A stretch of DNA of 64,000 nt, taken from contig VZRN01004392.1 in assembly GCA_013397935.1 (NCBI GenBank), positions 447,630 to 511,629 of the forward strand, written 5' to 3'. This stretch comes from Dasyornis broadbenti (Eukaryota > Chordata > Aves > Passeriformes > Dasyornithidae). This document shows positions 12,946 through 25,115 of the stretch, in pieces. The notes below the pieces were generated by a model. That model did no database searches. It was given only the letters and a program-made list of their open reading frames with translations, and was not told the DNA's origin. Position 1 is the first letter of the stretch, and each line of letters opens with the position of its first letter. Both the position numbers and the translations under genes were made by a program.

Positions 12946-15110
12946 TTCCCCTCTCTTTACTTTCTGCAGTTAGCGATGTAGGAACTTCACAAGACCAAAG
13001 TTTCATCTGGATATGAATGTGTAATATATAGACTGATCTTTCAGCATTTTTTTTTAGCTCCCTTCTGAACTCCAGAATATTTTCTATTTCCCTGAAAAGT
13101 AAATGTTATAGTTAAATTGCAGGGTTTTGCAGAAAATGTTTTTAAGCATTCTGGCTAAAATTTCTACACAGTATCCCTAGTTCTGCAGTTATCAGAAATT
13201 CAGAATGGTTATTTCCAATTAATCTTCTCAGTGCCATTCTTGATTAGATTATCTCTACTCTTTTCGTTTACGTTCTTCAGAAGATAAGCAATTGTAATAT
13301 CGGTTTTTCCTTCAAATGGAATCTGTCCCACATGCCAGATGTTCTTTACTACATTTTGTACAAGTTTTAGTTCTAGACGAACTGAAAATAGGCTGGCAGA
13401 AACTGCATGAAGTATGTAAGGTGTGGATTCATCACTAAATATAGTTTCCTTTTAATATTTTCTTCAGCTCGTTAGTTTAGTTTATTTCACTGAATTTTAC
13501 GTGAGAATTTTAATCATCTTTATGTTGTGTGGTTTTCTCTAGGATTAAATATAATATGCTTACAAAAGTTATTTACCGTGATGTAAGATTTGGGCTACCT
13601 TTTGATACATATCAATCAAGTGTTACCCTTCAGTAACCTGGGCAGCCAATTGCACAAAAGTTCACCAATTGCCAACTGGGCCAGCTCTGACTGTCTGTTA
13701 GGCAGACAGCCTGTCACCTAATGAGCAGACTAGCTGACTGAGGCAACCCTTTCAATCCACTCACCATTCACTTCACTAGTTCATTCAACTATTGGTAGCT
13801 TAAAGTACCCCAGCAAGTACATTTTCACAACGAAAATATATCATGATTTCCGTTAAAAATGGTAGCCTAAGAGTAAATTCGGTGTCACTGGGTCAGCAGT
13901 CTCTACGTGTAGGATTTTAATACGTAAAAGTACAGGTTATACTAAATTAGTGAAGAATCTAAATATGATAACCTACAAATAAACACTTATTTTTAAATCT
14001 TGTGTGTAGCTGTAGCGGAGTCTGGGTCCTTGTGCCCTTTCTCAGCTACAGTGTGGTTTCATGCTCTTACTAGATGAGGCCCTTCTTCCATCTTTATTTC
14101 CACTCTCATCTTTTCTTCTTTATAGGTTCCCATTTGCTAAGTAAAATCAATATCTGATGTCCAGGCAGAGGTTCTGTCATGTCCACCACAATACCAACTT
14201 TCTTTCTCACTTTCTGCATTTGACGATCACTTGGGCCTTATTCCTGTTTTTTTCATCTTTCAGGCTATCTTACTGGGGTCTATACTAACACCATAAAAAA
14301 TTGTCATATATTCTATACATGACTTATTACAATTCCAACTTTTGTTCTTAATTTCTCATCTAGCAGCTATTAAAGCATCAATTCCAGGATCCCAGGTTTC
14401 CCTTGTTCTATTCAATATTAGGTAAATGAAAAGAGTATAGTAGCCACTTAGGAGACCGAGTAGGAAAAGGAAAAAGAATCTGTGACTAACAAAAATGTAT
14501 ATAAGTAAATTTTTAAGAGTTCATTATCCATTATTACCCTACAAGATGAATAATAATTTTGAAGGCTTTTAAGCCATGTATTAAAATAGTCTGTGTAAAT
14601 ACCTATAAAATAAAGTCAGTAGAGAATACATATTGAAAGCATTAAGGCTCATGAAAACCTTGGTGATCTGTTGCTATGTGATTTGGTTTCTATGAAGTCT
14701 GTAGAGCCTTTTAAAAAAAATATTTAATGGCTAAAGGCAGGCAAAATCTTGAATAGACTTACATCTGGGAGACAGGATTAAAATAATTTTTAAAAGGTTG
14801 GATAAAATATTAAAATAGGAAAGGAAAAGCAAACAAAGATAATTCTCAGGATGCTTTGGATACTATTCTCACTCTCAGTTTTTTAGAAGAATATTTATCC
14901 AGTAGTCAGAATTTGTGTACATTAAAAATCTAAAGCTGACAAATAACTCCAATTACATGGCCACATGTAAATACACTATGACTGTTTCTGGATGGAAGGA
15001 ATAGAATTCTCCAACTTCTAGGGATATTTCCAGACACCAACATGGGAGAAGCTTTTGATTTTCTGTTCTACAACTTTATAAATGTGTTATTTATTATTTG
15101 AGCTTTTGCT

Positions 15111-15146
15111 AACCTTATTAACCTTATTAATCTTATTAATCTTATT
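15111..15146. repeat. Four tandem copies of AAYCTTATT
   Basis: Two copies of AACCTTATT followed by two of AATCTTATT with no spacing errors. The C to T change separates the first pair from the second, which suggests stepwise duplication of one variant unit. Confidence 0.9.
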
Positions 15147-15283
15147 GTTAATAATATTGCCAATGCAAAGCAATCCGTTGAGTCAGACTTGCATTTGCTC
15201 TGTAAGGCAGTAGAGGAAATTTGTCAGGGTATCCACACACATACATTACACTATTCACATTAGCACCGTGATGAATTCCTGCA

Positions 15284-15544
15284 TCAGGACCATCGATTGT
15301 TTACTAACATGAATACCACAGGATCCTGGATAAGAGCTCCATAATCTCTCCTCAGGTACATGATTAAGTAGCAAATGACACCCACCAGCATCTGGTGAGC
15401 TGTCAGGTGCCAGAAGGTGTTTGTAGTGGTAATTTGGCCATCTGCAATCTGTGTTGTCAGTGCACTGTAAGTTATCACTGTCTCAGGCAATATTAACTTG
15501 CAATGTTCTTCTGACACTTCTTCAGTGGGTTGTGAAGCAGACAT
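15284..15544 (-). other. 86-codon open frame with one hydrophobic segment, unrecognised
   Basis: From ATG at 15544 to a stop at 15284 on the minus strand. The N-terminal part is acidic (MSASQPTEEVSEEHC), followed by a hydrophobic stretch around residues 51-66 (MLVGVICYLIMYLRR) that could be a single membrane span with positive residues after it. No family is recognised. There is no clear splice border, promoter or polyadenylation signal at the expected distance. A pseudogene fragment or chance ORF is at least as likely as a gene. Confidence 0.15.
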
Positions 15545-16080
15545 ATGGTACAAAGTACTTCCTAGCTAGCTCCTCCCACCTCTCCAATAGCAATGACTTC
15601 TGTTGCTTATCAGTGAAAGTACTTGTGGATTGAGCTTAAGATTTCTCTTCATGGTACTTTAATATTAATACTGCTGAGGTATTTTTACCGTATTTTAGGT
15701 ATTCTGAGTTGCTTTTGTGGCATGCTTCTACATTGTGAAGAGCATAAGACATAGGAACATATGGCCCATGGTAATTACATATTTTGCAAATTACTTAGCA
15801 ATTATACTTGAAGTCACCAAGTAGTTCAAAAGCAATTACCTTATAACTTGATTTCAGGTTCTGTAATAAGACTTTCAGTTTATATGAAAAAATAACTAGA
15901 TAATTATTTTATGATTATATCGTCATTAAACAATGGCTTAAATAATTAATATTTAAATTTATTTTAAGGCATTTTTTTTCAAAACAATGCATCTGGCTAA
16001 CGAATTCTGTGTCAGTGTTAGTTAAAACAGCTAAGATATATTTTTAAATTATGAGCTCACAAAAGGATGCTGACACACAA

Positions 16081-16146
16081 GGAACTCCTTGGACTTGATG
16101 ATTTTTGTAGGTCCCTTCCAACTCAGAATATTCTATGATTCTATGA
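16081..16146 (+). mobile_element. CR1 LINE, extreme 3' end only
   Basis: A very short CR1 insertion. 'TTGGACTTGATGATTTTTGTAGG' corresponds to the final 3' UTR, followed by TCCCTTCCAACTCAGAATA and the terminal ATTCTATGATTCTATGA octamer repeats. Reverse transcription stopped after about 65 bp. The crisp terminal repeat makes this a clear diagnosis despite the length. Confidence 0.93.
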
Positions 16147-19100
16147 AAAGAAATGTCAGATGACCCCTTGACTGTAATTAGTTTGGACTATTATTGCTAT
16201 CATTCTTACTGGATCAGGTAAAAAATATAGATTTGGTCAGATTTTTTCTTTTATTTTTGTAATATATTTTCACGTGGAATGAATATCATGCCTAGAAACT
16301 ACTTAGAATTTAGAAGAAAATAGTGAAGATAGGAATCCTCCAACCACTCATTTTCAGTGGAAAAATTAAGTGACCATAACGGTGGACATATTAAGGTACA
16401 TTGCGGCTAAAGGAAAAATTACTTGATGGATGCAAATGTCTTTTTATTTTTAGACCAACCCCTTCTAATATGGAGAGTTAGAATGAGAAGATAAGAGTCC
16501 AAATGACAAATATATTGTGCATTTATTTAATGGGTACTGAACAGTTCAGGGAATTGTTAATAGTATTCAGGGACTTTCATCACTGAGTCGCTAAGCTTGA
16601 ATCTGGCCCAGGTCCGCAATGACTGAAAATCATTATGATTTGATAGTTCTTCAGTGCCCTATGCAAAATGAATTATGTTCTTGCTCAGAAACTGATGGTC
16701 ATTAGTAAAAATTACTACCCACTGGAGAAGAACAAGAGAGATAAGTACAAGTGTGGTAGGAAAGAAGGTTATACAAAATTAAGATTCGTTATCATAGAAG
16801 GAGAAGGTGTTACATGAAGTATATCTATTACAGAATATTAAGAATATTAATGTAGACATTATCAAAAGATTTCCTTCCAAAGTGTTTTTTCAGTCACAGT
16901 GAAGTGTCTTTTCTTGTTTCCTCTCTTCTTTGCAAAAAAAAAAAAAAAATTATAAGGAGTTCTGACTTTTATCCTTTCTTTAAAAAAAAAAAACAAAACA
17001 AAAAAAAACAGTCTGAAAATTTGGTGTCGTTAGTTTTAGCACCATAATCCAAAGTAATAAGCAAAACTCCAAATGTTTCTAAACCTGTAATAATTAGTTC
17101 AGCAAAATAGAATTAGCACTTAACTTCATTTGGAACAGTTTAATCTACTTGCAAGTCTGGCATGTTTGAATGGTGACAAACAAAAAAAAAATAGCAACTC
17201 ACCAAACCTTTCTTTTATTCATTTTATCTTCATTTCTTTCACTCATTCAATGCAAAAGAAATAATAATCTGCAAATACTAGTGTAGGGGTTTTTTTCCCC
17301 CCTTTTTGTGTGGGCATATTTTTTTATTTGCAGCTTTTTGATTTTCAACACTAGAAATTTTAAACATTTCAACAGTAGATATTATATCTACAGATAAGTA
17401 AGTTAACAAGTTCTGTGTATCATTTATTATCATTTATTCTGTGGTAAAAAGGGGCAAATGGAAAGAAAGAATGAAGATAAATCACAGAATTATTGATTCC
17501 TTCAATCAACTTCAATCAACTTCAAACAGTGAAAAATACAATCAGCTTAAATATTTCAATGTTTCATGAAGATTTTCTTTATTTGCATCCATCTCTATGT
17601 ACTTCACTGAAAGCAGATCAACAGTTTGTTTATACAAGATAAAGTTGATTTATCAATTAAAAAAGAACACAAAGGCAAACATTTCTACACAGACACATAA
17701 AGTGAACTTGAGATTCTTATGGTTATCTATATTCTCAGTACATGGAATAAATACTGCCATCTTAGATGTACGTTTCATTATTCATTGCTCAGTAACTTAG
17801 CCTCTCTATAAGCATTTCTGTACAAATTCCTTCAAACTCATTAAAATGACCAAATGACCAAATTTTGTCATCAGAGTCCAACATGGGGGGAAAAATAGAG
17901 AGGGAAAGTGAACTGCTTGCTCTCATACAGATGTTTGCTCTGCCGTGGTACTTCATCTGTATATTGTTCTTTTAGCACTGCTATTGTACCTGCAAGAAGA
18001 TTTCTAAGAATGGTTGACAGGAGTACCTCTTGACCTTGCATATACAGACCAGTGTGTGTATCCTCCACATGAAGGGTAAAGGCAATGTAAGATTTTTACT
18101 TTTCAGAGTTGATGGGATGACAATTCCCAAATTACTCCTAGAACTTCATTTGAAATATTCAAATAACATGGTAATAAGACATCAGTTAAGATAGAAGAAA
18201 AGAAGAACAACAATAGGCATAAGTTAAAATCTCAACAATAATGTGTTTTGTTTTGTTTTTTTTTTAATTTTTTGTGAAAAAGCCGAGAGTACAAATAGAA
18301 ATTACTTCTTTCATTCCTTAGGGACTCAAAGCAATGTAGAAGAGCTAGCTTGAGTACCACACAGAAGGGTTACATACATAAATGGAATTTATTACAGATA
18401 TTTGGGAATATTTTTGATTACACAGACTCCAACAGGAACCTAAATTATAAAGAAATCCTTTATCACTGTATTGTACTTTCTTACAAGACTTATAAGAATC
18501 CATTCTATAGAACATTTCATGTCAGGATCTTAGAGTTAAATATTGCATAAGATTTTTTTTAGAAAACCATACATCTATTTGACATAAAGTAATACAATAA
18601 ATACTACACTGAGTAAAATATGCTATGTGTAAAATGTCATATAATGTAACTTTTTAAGAAGAAAATAGGAATAATACATAGGAATAATACATATACAATA
18701 TATGTATAATACATTCTCAAAATTTTATTTAGTTTCTCTAAATGCATGCATTTTTGTGTATCTTTGATGATTTTTACTGGTAGATAACATTAGAGGGATT
18801 TCTGTTTTCCCTCTATATTTCTACCTGTTATATCCAGACCCAACATTTTATAGCATAAAAACAAACACACTGATCATGATAACTGTATCTACCTAGAGAA
18901 AGTAAGGAGATTAAAGGGAGTCACATTTTCAAAAGCTTCTTGTAGAACTTTTTTCTGATCAGTTCACAAACAGTGCATTCTACCAGTGAAGCAAACAAAA
19001 TATACTTAAAATCAGTACAATTGCATTTATGTAATTCTCAAAAAACTTCAGACTTGTGCAATTCATGAACAAAGCTTGAAACCTGACCACCTACCATGCT

Positions 19101-20270
19101 GCCTTAGGTAAAGCAATCTATCAGTAGTTTATTTGTATTGCCTTCTTTGCAGAATATTGGACCTTGGCTACAGTAGATGAGAAGAAAATGAAGAACTGAT
19201 ACAATTCCCAACAAATGCTGTAATTTTTGCTTTGATCTAAAATGATGCACAAAATCGTCGTTGCATCAGGAGTGTACCTTTACAAAATATATTCTTCTAA
19301 CTTCATAGCAGTCAACCATTATGCTATACCTGGACAGGACAGCAACCAAGTATGTTGCTGTTCATAACTCCAAATCCAATCAAGCATTCTTTCCTGCATT
19401 TGATGCCATTTGAGGGTTGTGCCAAGTGATGAATTGTTCATCCCGTGGTATTCTCTGAATCAGTATAATAACTGCAAGATGCATAGCAGTCCTTTGCTAC
19501 ATTAGGTCTTTTAATAGGTGTTCAGCTGAAAAAATAAAACCCTTTGGATAGTAATAGAGTGAGAGTTTTGGGAAAGGAAATATCAATAGGTTGCTCTTGT
19601 AGTCAACAGAGGATGATTCTGACACTAGTGAAATTCTTTGGATCACTGGGGCATCAACAATAGCAAGTATTTCAAAGGAATGTTAATGAACATATTCAGA
19701 TAATGAAGAGGAAATTAAGTACTTATTTTATTTAACTTTCTAAAACAGCTATAAGAAATATGGTATACAGTAGAACCTTTTCAATTAAACAAATGAACTG
19801 CTTTTATTAGTCAGAATCAGTAACCATTATAAATTAATAAGACTTAATAGCTGTTTGGACGTTGTTGCTAGGAAAATAAAGAACCTGAATTATAAAACAT
19901 GCTCCCAGCAAAGATCCTGTCTATATAACAACTGATTGGGCCTGGCCCATAGGAGGTGCTCTTGGCTTTCCTTAGTGACTTGAAAAATTCACTATGAACA
20001 CCTGACTTTCATGTCTTAACTATGTAGAGAATGTGAGCAACTATGCTTCACATCTCATGTTTAATAAATCACAGCTGGCTGGATTTTCTGGAGTCCAGAG
20101 TTCCAGCTTTTCCTGTAGCCTACAGAGATTTATTATATATTAAATCAGTCAGTTTTTCACTGCACTATTTTCATTGGATCCTGCTAAATCTTACATACTC
20201 TTGTAATTTCTTAACTTTATGTTAAACACATGTTTTATTTTTGCCTCTTACTCTTTCTTCTGGCACACAG

Positions 20271-20420
20271 GAAGGATCAATATATCCTTCGAGAGAAAAT
20301 ACCGCTGTTGATACAAACAAAACAGAACATTGAGGATAGCATTCTGTATCTAACACACTCTGCTGTTAGAGCAAGCTACTGTAGAATAATGAATATGGTA
20401 CTAGGCCACGGACTTGGAAG
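20271..20420 (+). other. Candidate internal coding exon, unrecognised
   Basis: The segment has both splice borders. Upstream is a long pyrimidine tract (TTGCCTCTTACTCTTTCTTC) ending TGGCACACAG at 20270, with a branch-point-like CTTAAC about 55 bases before. Downstream is AAG|GTGAAG at 20421. The interval is exactly 150 bp and open in one frame with equal phases at both ends, so inclusion or skipping would preserve frame. The peptide starts KDQYILREKIPLL and includes THSAVRASYCRIMN. A TGA follows immediately if not spliced. I recognise no protein family. It could be an exon of an unseen large gene, an exapted or pseudo-exon, or chance. Confidence 0.25.
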
Positions 20421-21451
20421 GTGAAGACCTGGTGGCTGCAACAAACTGTAGCTCCTCTGTATAGCCTGGGACTTTCTGAGGACAGGTATGCCGAATACTC
20501 TTAGGCATAGTAATTTAAGAAAGAAAAAAAATAAAATAGATCTATTGTGCATTTTGCAAAAAAATCTCAAAACTCTAAACCAAAGAGCAAATAAAACACC
20601 CAAACATGTCTATTTCCAGTTTTTCACGTCTTGAAATTCTACTGCCTAAAATGAGCAAACTGTCTCAAAGGTCCTTGACATTCAAAAGCTCCCCCAAATA
20701 AACTCATTTCCAAGTACTATACATTTTTTAAATTACAGCTTTCCTGTGGATATGTCAATAACACCATCTAACTCCAATTCATGAGGAGAAAGCTAGTGCT
20801 TCTGCTAAAAGATTCAAGGCAAAAGTACAAAACAAATCATTGATTTCCATGCCCTGGGAACTAACCTGACAACTAATTTTTCTTCATGTTCTTATTTTAC
20901 CCTCTTTTACAATAAAACAAGAGTGGAATATGCACTCATTCATTATTTGAAATATTTGTTGACTTCAGGGAATGTAAATTCTTATTTAAGTATACTACTT
21001 AAAAACTCGTTGACTTCCTGTCATCCCTTCAGTGCATGTTTTAAAAATAAATGCCTTTACTCAGGCTAAAGAAATAGTTCCATATAAAGTAAGCTTTATA
21101 GAGAGACTCCATAGGCTCATATTTCTGAGTGGATATATATGTGTTGCTCTCACTAAGACCTTATTGACTTGTATCTTTTTCTTCCTTCCCCCCTCCCCTT
21201 AATACTCTTTCAAACTCCTGTTCCTTCAAGCAGTGTCAGTGAAGGTTTAGGACCCTCACCATATACTTATTCACAAATAAGTGGAATTTGTATTCTTTAG
21301 GGTACACAGATTTGGATATTACCTATACAGAAAACTGGGACTTCACAGTTCACATCTTTGCATTTCAGCATCCCACACCAAGATTCTCACAGAAAAAAGA
21401 TTTTACACGTTATTTTTGAGCTTAGGAACCTACGGCACATTTTTCATGGAA

Positions 21452-21499
21452 ATACTACTAATACTACTACTACTAATAGTAATAATAATAATAATAATG
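21452..21499. repeat. Compound (ACT)n-(AAT)n microsatellite
   Basis: A block of ACT units passes through TAATAGT into a block of AAT units. Confidence 0.9.
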
Positions 21500-21623
21500 C
21501 AACCCAAATATTCAAGATGAAATATGAAATTTGGATACTTTATTTCAAGGAAATTAGCTTAACATAATTTCTGGAAAATCCATTCAATTGTTATTATTTT
21601 ATAGTCCTTGTGAATGACTGGTC

Positions 21624-21654
<31 letters not shown>

Positions 21655-21655
21655 G
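21624..21655. repeat. (TTTA)n microsatellite
   Basis: Eight or so uninterrupted tetranucleotide units. Confidence 0.95.
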
Positions 21656-23350
21656 TGCTTCAGGTTTTTCTAGGATTTCTGATGCTTTTCTGAAAAAAAA
21701 AAAAATAACAAACCTCTTTTTTTTTTATAAAGTACTGCATGAAAGGTTTGTGCTATAACTTGATGAACATTACCAATTGATAACACATGCTAAAATATCC
21801 CCTTTACTAGAAGTAATATTAGGCACTGAAAACTTCCTAGAGGTTCTACAAGGAAAATAAAGTAAGTACCTGGAGGTAATAAGAAATGACAGTCAAAGTT
21901 GCAGCACTGACTGAGTTTTCTGAGGATGGTAGATATGGACTATGGACTAACGTGCAAGAACTTGTTGGATGTGAAAAATAAATATGTGCAAATTAATATG
22001 TATCTTCTTATACATACAGTTTGACATAGTTATATGTTTCTATATTAAATACAGCAGTGGTTGGAGAGTCTGTTATATGTAAAAATATCACTTGGAACTG
22101 AAGACTTGATTTTGCAATTGTTAGTCAAATAAAAGTCCAGTTGATTTCAGGAATCAAGCCTTGGAAATATCTGAATAGAGTTGCGGAATCTGCTACATTA
22201 TGCAGTAATTTCCAAACAGCTAACTTATTGAAGAAGGTTTCAGTTATTAAACTTTTCCATGTAATGCAACATGTAAACCTATTTGAGATCCAGAGCTCAG
22301 AGACAGAGACTTGAATATAACCCCAATCTTCTGACCTCTACCATTTCCCCAGAAAAAGCATATAGCAAATGAGGTTCTAGTACCTGAAAAATGATCATTT
22401 TTCTTGGTGTCTTGGACACAAAAGGTGATACCAAAGGCAGGAGGAAGCATCAAAACCATCAGATCTCCTGAAAGAAGCTAAGAAAGAGGGATTTTGATCA
22501 ATTATTTGCTTAGAGACCTCTTGCTGCAGAACTGTTCCCTCTTGCTTGATTATGCCTGTGTTTAGAGAACTCACTTTGAATATTCATTGCAAATAAAGAG
22601 AAACGCTGATTCATTGAAAAACGTATCTTAGTTTTTCATCATTTCTCTTCAGTAAGAAGATACTGATACATGACAACATTTTGACAAAGCATTCAAAATA
22701 AAGAGTTTTAAAGGAATAATGGAAATAAGAACGAAGAATATAATGAAAAATACTTTTTTCAATCAGCTTGTTTAAGTAAATATTAGAATAAGAATAGTTG
22801 TGTACTCATAAAAGGCTTAATTTAAACATTTTTAAGAAATTGAGAATAAAAATAAATACAAGGACATTAGTAAGTAATAAGCATACATCTGCCCCTCCTC
22901 TTTCAGTCCCAAAAGAAGTGATTTATGTCCTGAGCTTTTTTTTTTTTTTGCAAAATTTAAAATGGGCTATTCATTCAGCATTGACCTTATATGACGAAAT
23001 CCAAGATCAAGATTGACATAGACAAGTAAACTTAAAAACTTTTGTCAAATATATTACTTACAAATGAAAAAAAAAAAAAATCTGCTACTTCAAGTATAAT
23101 CCCTTTGCTTCCAAATGTCATGATGATTCTGTCTGATGTAGCCATTCATATTGAATGGGTGAACACTGAAAAGCCAAAGAATGAATATTTTCAGACACTT
23201 GTCAAGATCTTTTGACTATATGAGGATTGGTCTCACTTTGAATGTAAAAGAAAGTGAATTTTATTTTTCAGAATATCTCTTAAATATTGCAGTATTACAG
23301 TGATGGACACAGAAGTGAAACTTAGGGTGAAAAGTGCATGTATCTTAAAG

Positions 23351-23351
<1 letters not shown>

Positions 23352-23410
<59 letters not shown>
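23352..23410. repeat. (ATT)n microsatellite, uninterrupted
   Basis: About 19-20 perfect ATT units without interruption, so it is likely polymorphic in length between individuals. Confidence 0.97.
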
Positions 23411-23411
<1 letters not shown>

Positions 23412-24289
23412 GATTTCAAACTTTTTGGTTAAACAGAAATATTCGATGGGATTTATATGTCAGAACAAAAAGGCTTAAAAGTTAACTGTTTACAGCAACT
23501 AGCCACAAACTAGCTACAGAGAATTAGTCACAGGAATTATTCACTGGATGATTGTGAATAATGAGCTAATTTAGGAAAATCACAATCTGTTCATGGACAA
23601 TTTGTGAGCTGAAGAGAGTTAAAATTCATCAACTAAATTATTTGTTATAAATTATTCACCAAGCTCTAATGAGCACCCAAAAATATGGTTGCTTATCTGA
23701 AACTTATTCAAATTATCCGAAGTGTTTCTGTATGTGTAGGAAAACCAGAAATATTCTTTTGTACTTTTTAATATCTCTTGACAGTGTTTTCATTTTACTT
23801 ACGTTCCAAGCTAAAATATGAAGCACAGAACAATGCAAAACTGAGATCATAACAACAAAGGAGGAAACCCCCTATTCCGCATCTAAAAATATTTTCATTG
23901 ATTTTAATTCAAACTTGTGGTGAAAGCATAGTACACTTTAGTTCATTCTTTTATTATAGTAATTTGCATTGCTGTAGCACAGCCGTCTGATTCTGAGATA
24001 CCTAAAAATAAGACAGAAAATGACTGAAAATGTTTCTGGAAAACAAGTTTCCATGCTATATATTCCCACCAGTGCTAATTCAACTTTCTAACAAAAAGAT
24101 GCTTCACCTGTTGTTGTCTTTGTCATTAGTGATACTACTTTTGGTATATCTTTTCAGTCACTTAACCACATGAACAGTGAATACTTCACTTTTCCCCTTA
24201 ACCTAGCAATGCCGATGATAAACGTTTCAGTAATTTATGACTTTATGTGGTGTGCAATGGCTATCAGAGAATAATGACAACACATTACA

Positions 24290-24460
24290 ATAACATTCCT
24301 CAATTGCAGTTACCTGGTCAACCTAACTGCTAAAAGTGTGTTCGCTGTCAGGTAAAGCACAAGCGCAATGTGCTTCTGCACATTAAATGCAGGTGCAACT
24401 GCATCTGCTGTCAGCAGTGAACAAGCACCACAATGAATAATATTACAAATACTTTGTCTC
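24290..24460. other. Possible conserved non-coding element
   Basis: Unique sequence directly left of the solo LTR, with clustered E-box-like motifs (CAGGTAAA, CAGGTGC, CACCTG-type context) and homeodomain-like TAAT cores. This is impression only. No conservation data are available. Confidence 0.18.
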
Positions 24461-24550
24461 CAGATTTGACAATTACTGAAGGCAATTACTGAATTACAAT
24501 TTGTGAAGAGATTTAAATTCATTTTAAAGGGAGATGAAAAATATTTTGGG

Positions 24551-24557
24551 TGGCAAT
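24551..24557. repeat. Target-site duplication, left copy
   Basis: TGGCAAT abuts the left end of the solo LTR and is repeated exactly at 25109-25115. A 7-bp match is slightly longer than the usual 4-6 bp for ERVs, so one or two bases may match by chance. Confidence 0.8.
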
Positions 24558-25108
24558 TGTGGAGTGTTGACCTTGGTTGCCCACTAGGTACATACCAAGC
24601 TTCTCCATCACTACTCTTCCTTGGAGGAAACTTTCTCCAAAATAAGAAGAAAAGCTCAGGGGTCAAGATTAAAACAGTTTAATAAAGAAAAGCAAAACCT
24701 TCACAAGGAAGTAAAGGAAAAAATTCTCTATTTCCATCCAGCAGGCAACATCCAGTCACTTCGTGGGATCTGGACCTCAGCACACACAGCAGTTACTTCA
24801 GAAGACAAATGTCTTGGTAACTAACGCCTCCCTTTTCCACGTTTTTCCTTGTCCTTGTTGCTGAGTATAATGTCATCCAGCATCTCTTCAGTCAGTTTGG
24901 GTTGGATGTCCTGATTGTGCCCCCTCCCCAACCTCTTGCTCATTCCCAGTCTAACAGCCCTAGGCTGCAGAGACCCTTGATGCTGTGCCAGTTCTCAACA
25001 GTAGCCAAAATATTGGAGTGTTATCAACACCTTTCTGGGTATAATTTCAAAGCACAGAACTATACAGTGAAGAGGGGAAAGTTAACTCCATTCCAGCCAG
25101 GTGCAACA
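24558..25108 (-). mobile_element. Complete solo LTR (family B) with matching flanks
   Basis: An avian ERV LTR of about 551 bp in antisense. The plus-strand edges are TGTGGAG... and ...GTGCAACA, giving the TG...CA ends of an LTR. The minus-strand order matches the family pattern: a 5' end 'TGTTGCACCTGGCTGGAATGG', then 'GTTGATAACAC', a region with CCCCTCCCC-type U3 sequence, and a 3' region with ATTAAA (TTTAAT on the plus strand at 24678-24683) as the likely polyadenylation signal. The TATA region is degraded. TGGCAAT directly flanks both ends (24551-24557 and 25109-25115). No internal sequence is present, so it formed by recombination between two LTRs. A fragment of the same family is at 26524-26627. 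Confidence 0.9.
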
Positions 25109-25115
25109 TGGCAAT
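25109..25115. repeat. Target-site duplication, right copy
   Basis: TGGCAAT, identical to the copy at 24551-24557. Confidence 0.8.

Larger units (their letters stand above)
12366..16080. other. Unique AT-rich DNA, no confirmed gene
   Basis: Holds a short CAT run at 12592-12612, a possible ancient repeat (12815-12945), a small nonamer array (15111-15146) and one weak open-frame candidate (15284-15544). The rest shows no recognised content. Confidence 0.55.
16147..24550. other. Unique AT-rich DNA, no confirmed gene
   Basis: Contains A-runs around 16934-16949 and 16982-17010, several simple repeats listed separately, and one exon candidate at 20271-20420. The last part (about 24290-24460) is listed as possible conserved non-coding DNA. 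Otherwise nothing is recognised. Confidence 0.55.

Noticed and set aside
17871..18068. 65-codon minus-strand frame
   Set aside because: No splice border, no family resemblance, ordinary length for chance.
19200..19460. Moderately complex segment suspected to be a DNA-transposon relic
   Set aside because: Translation in all frames is full of stops and no terminal inverted repeats or transposase motifs could be recognised.
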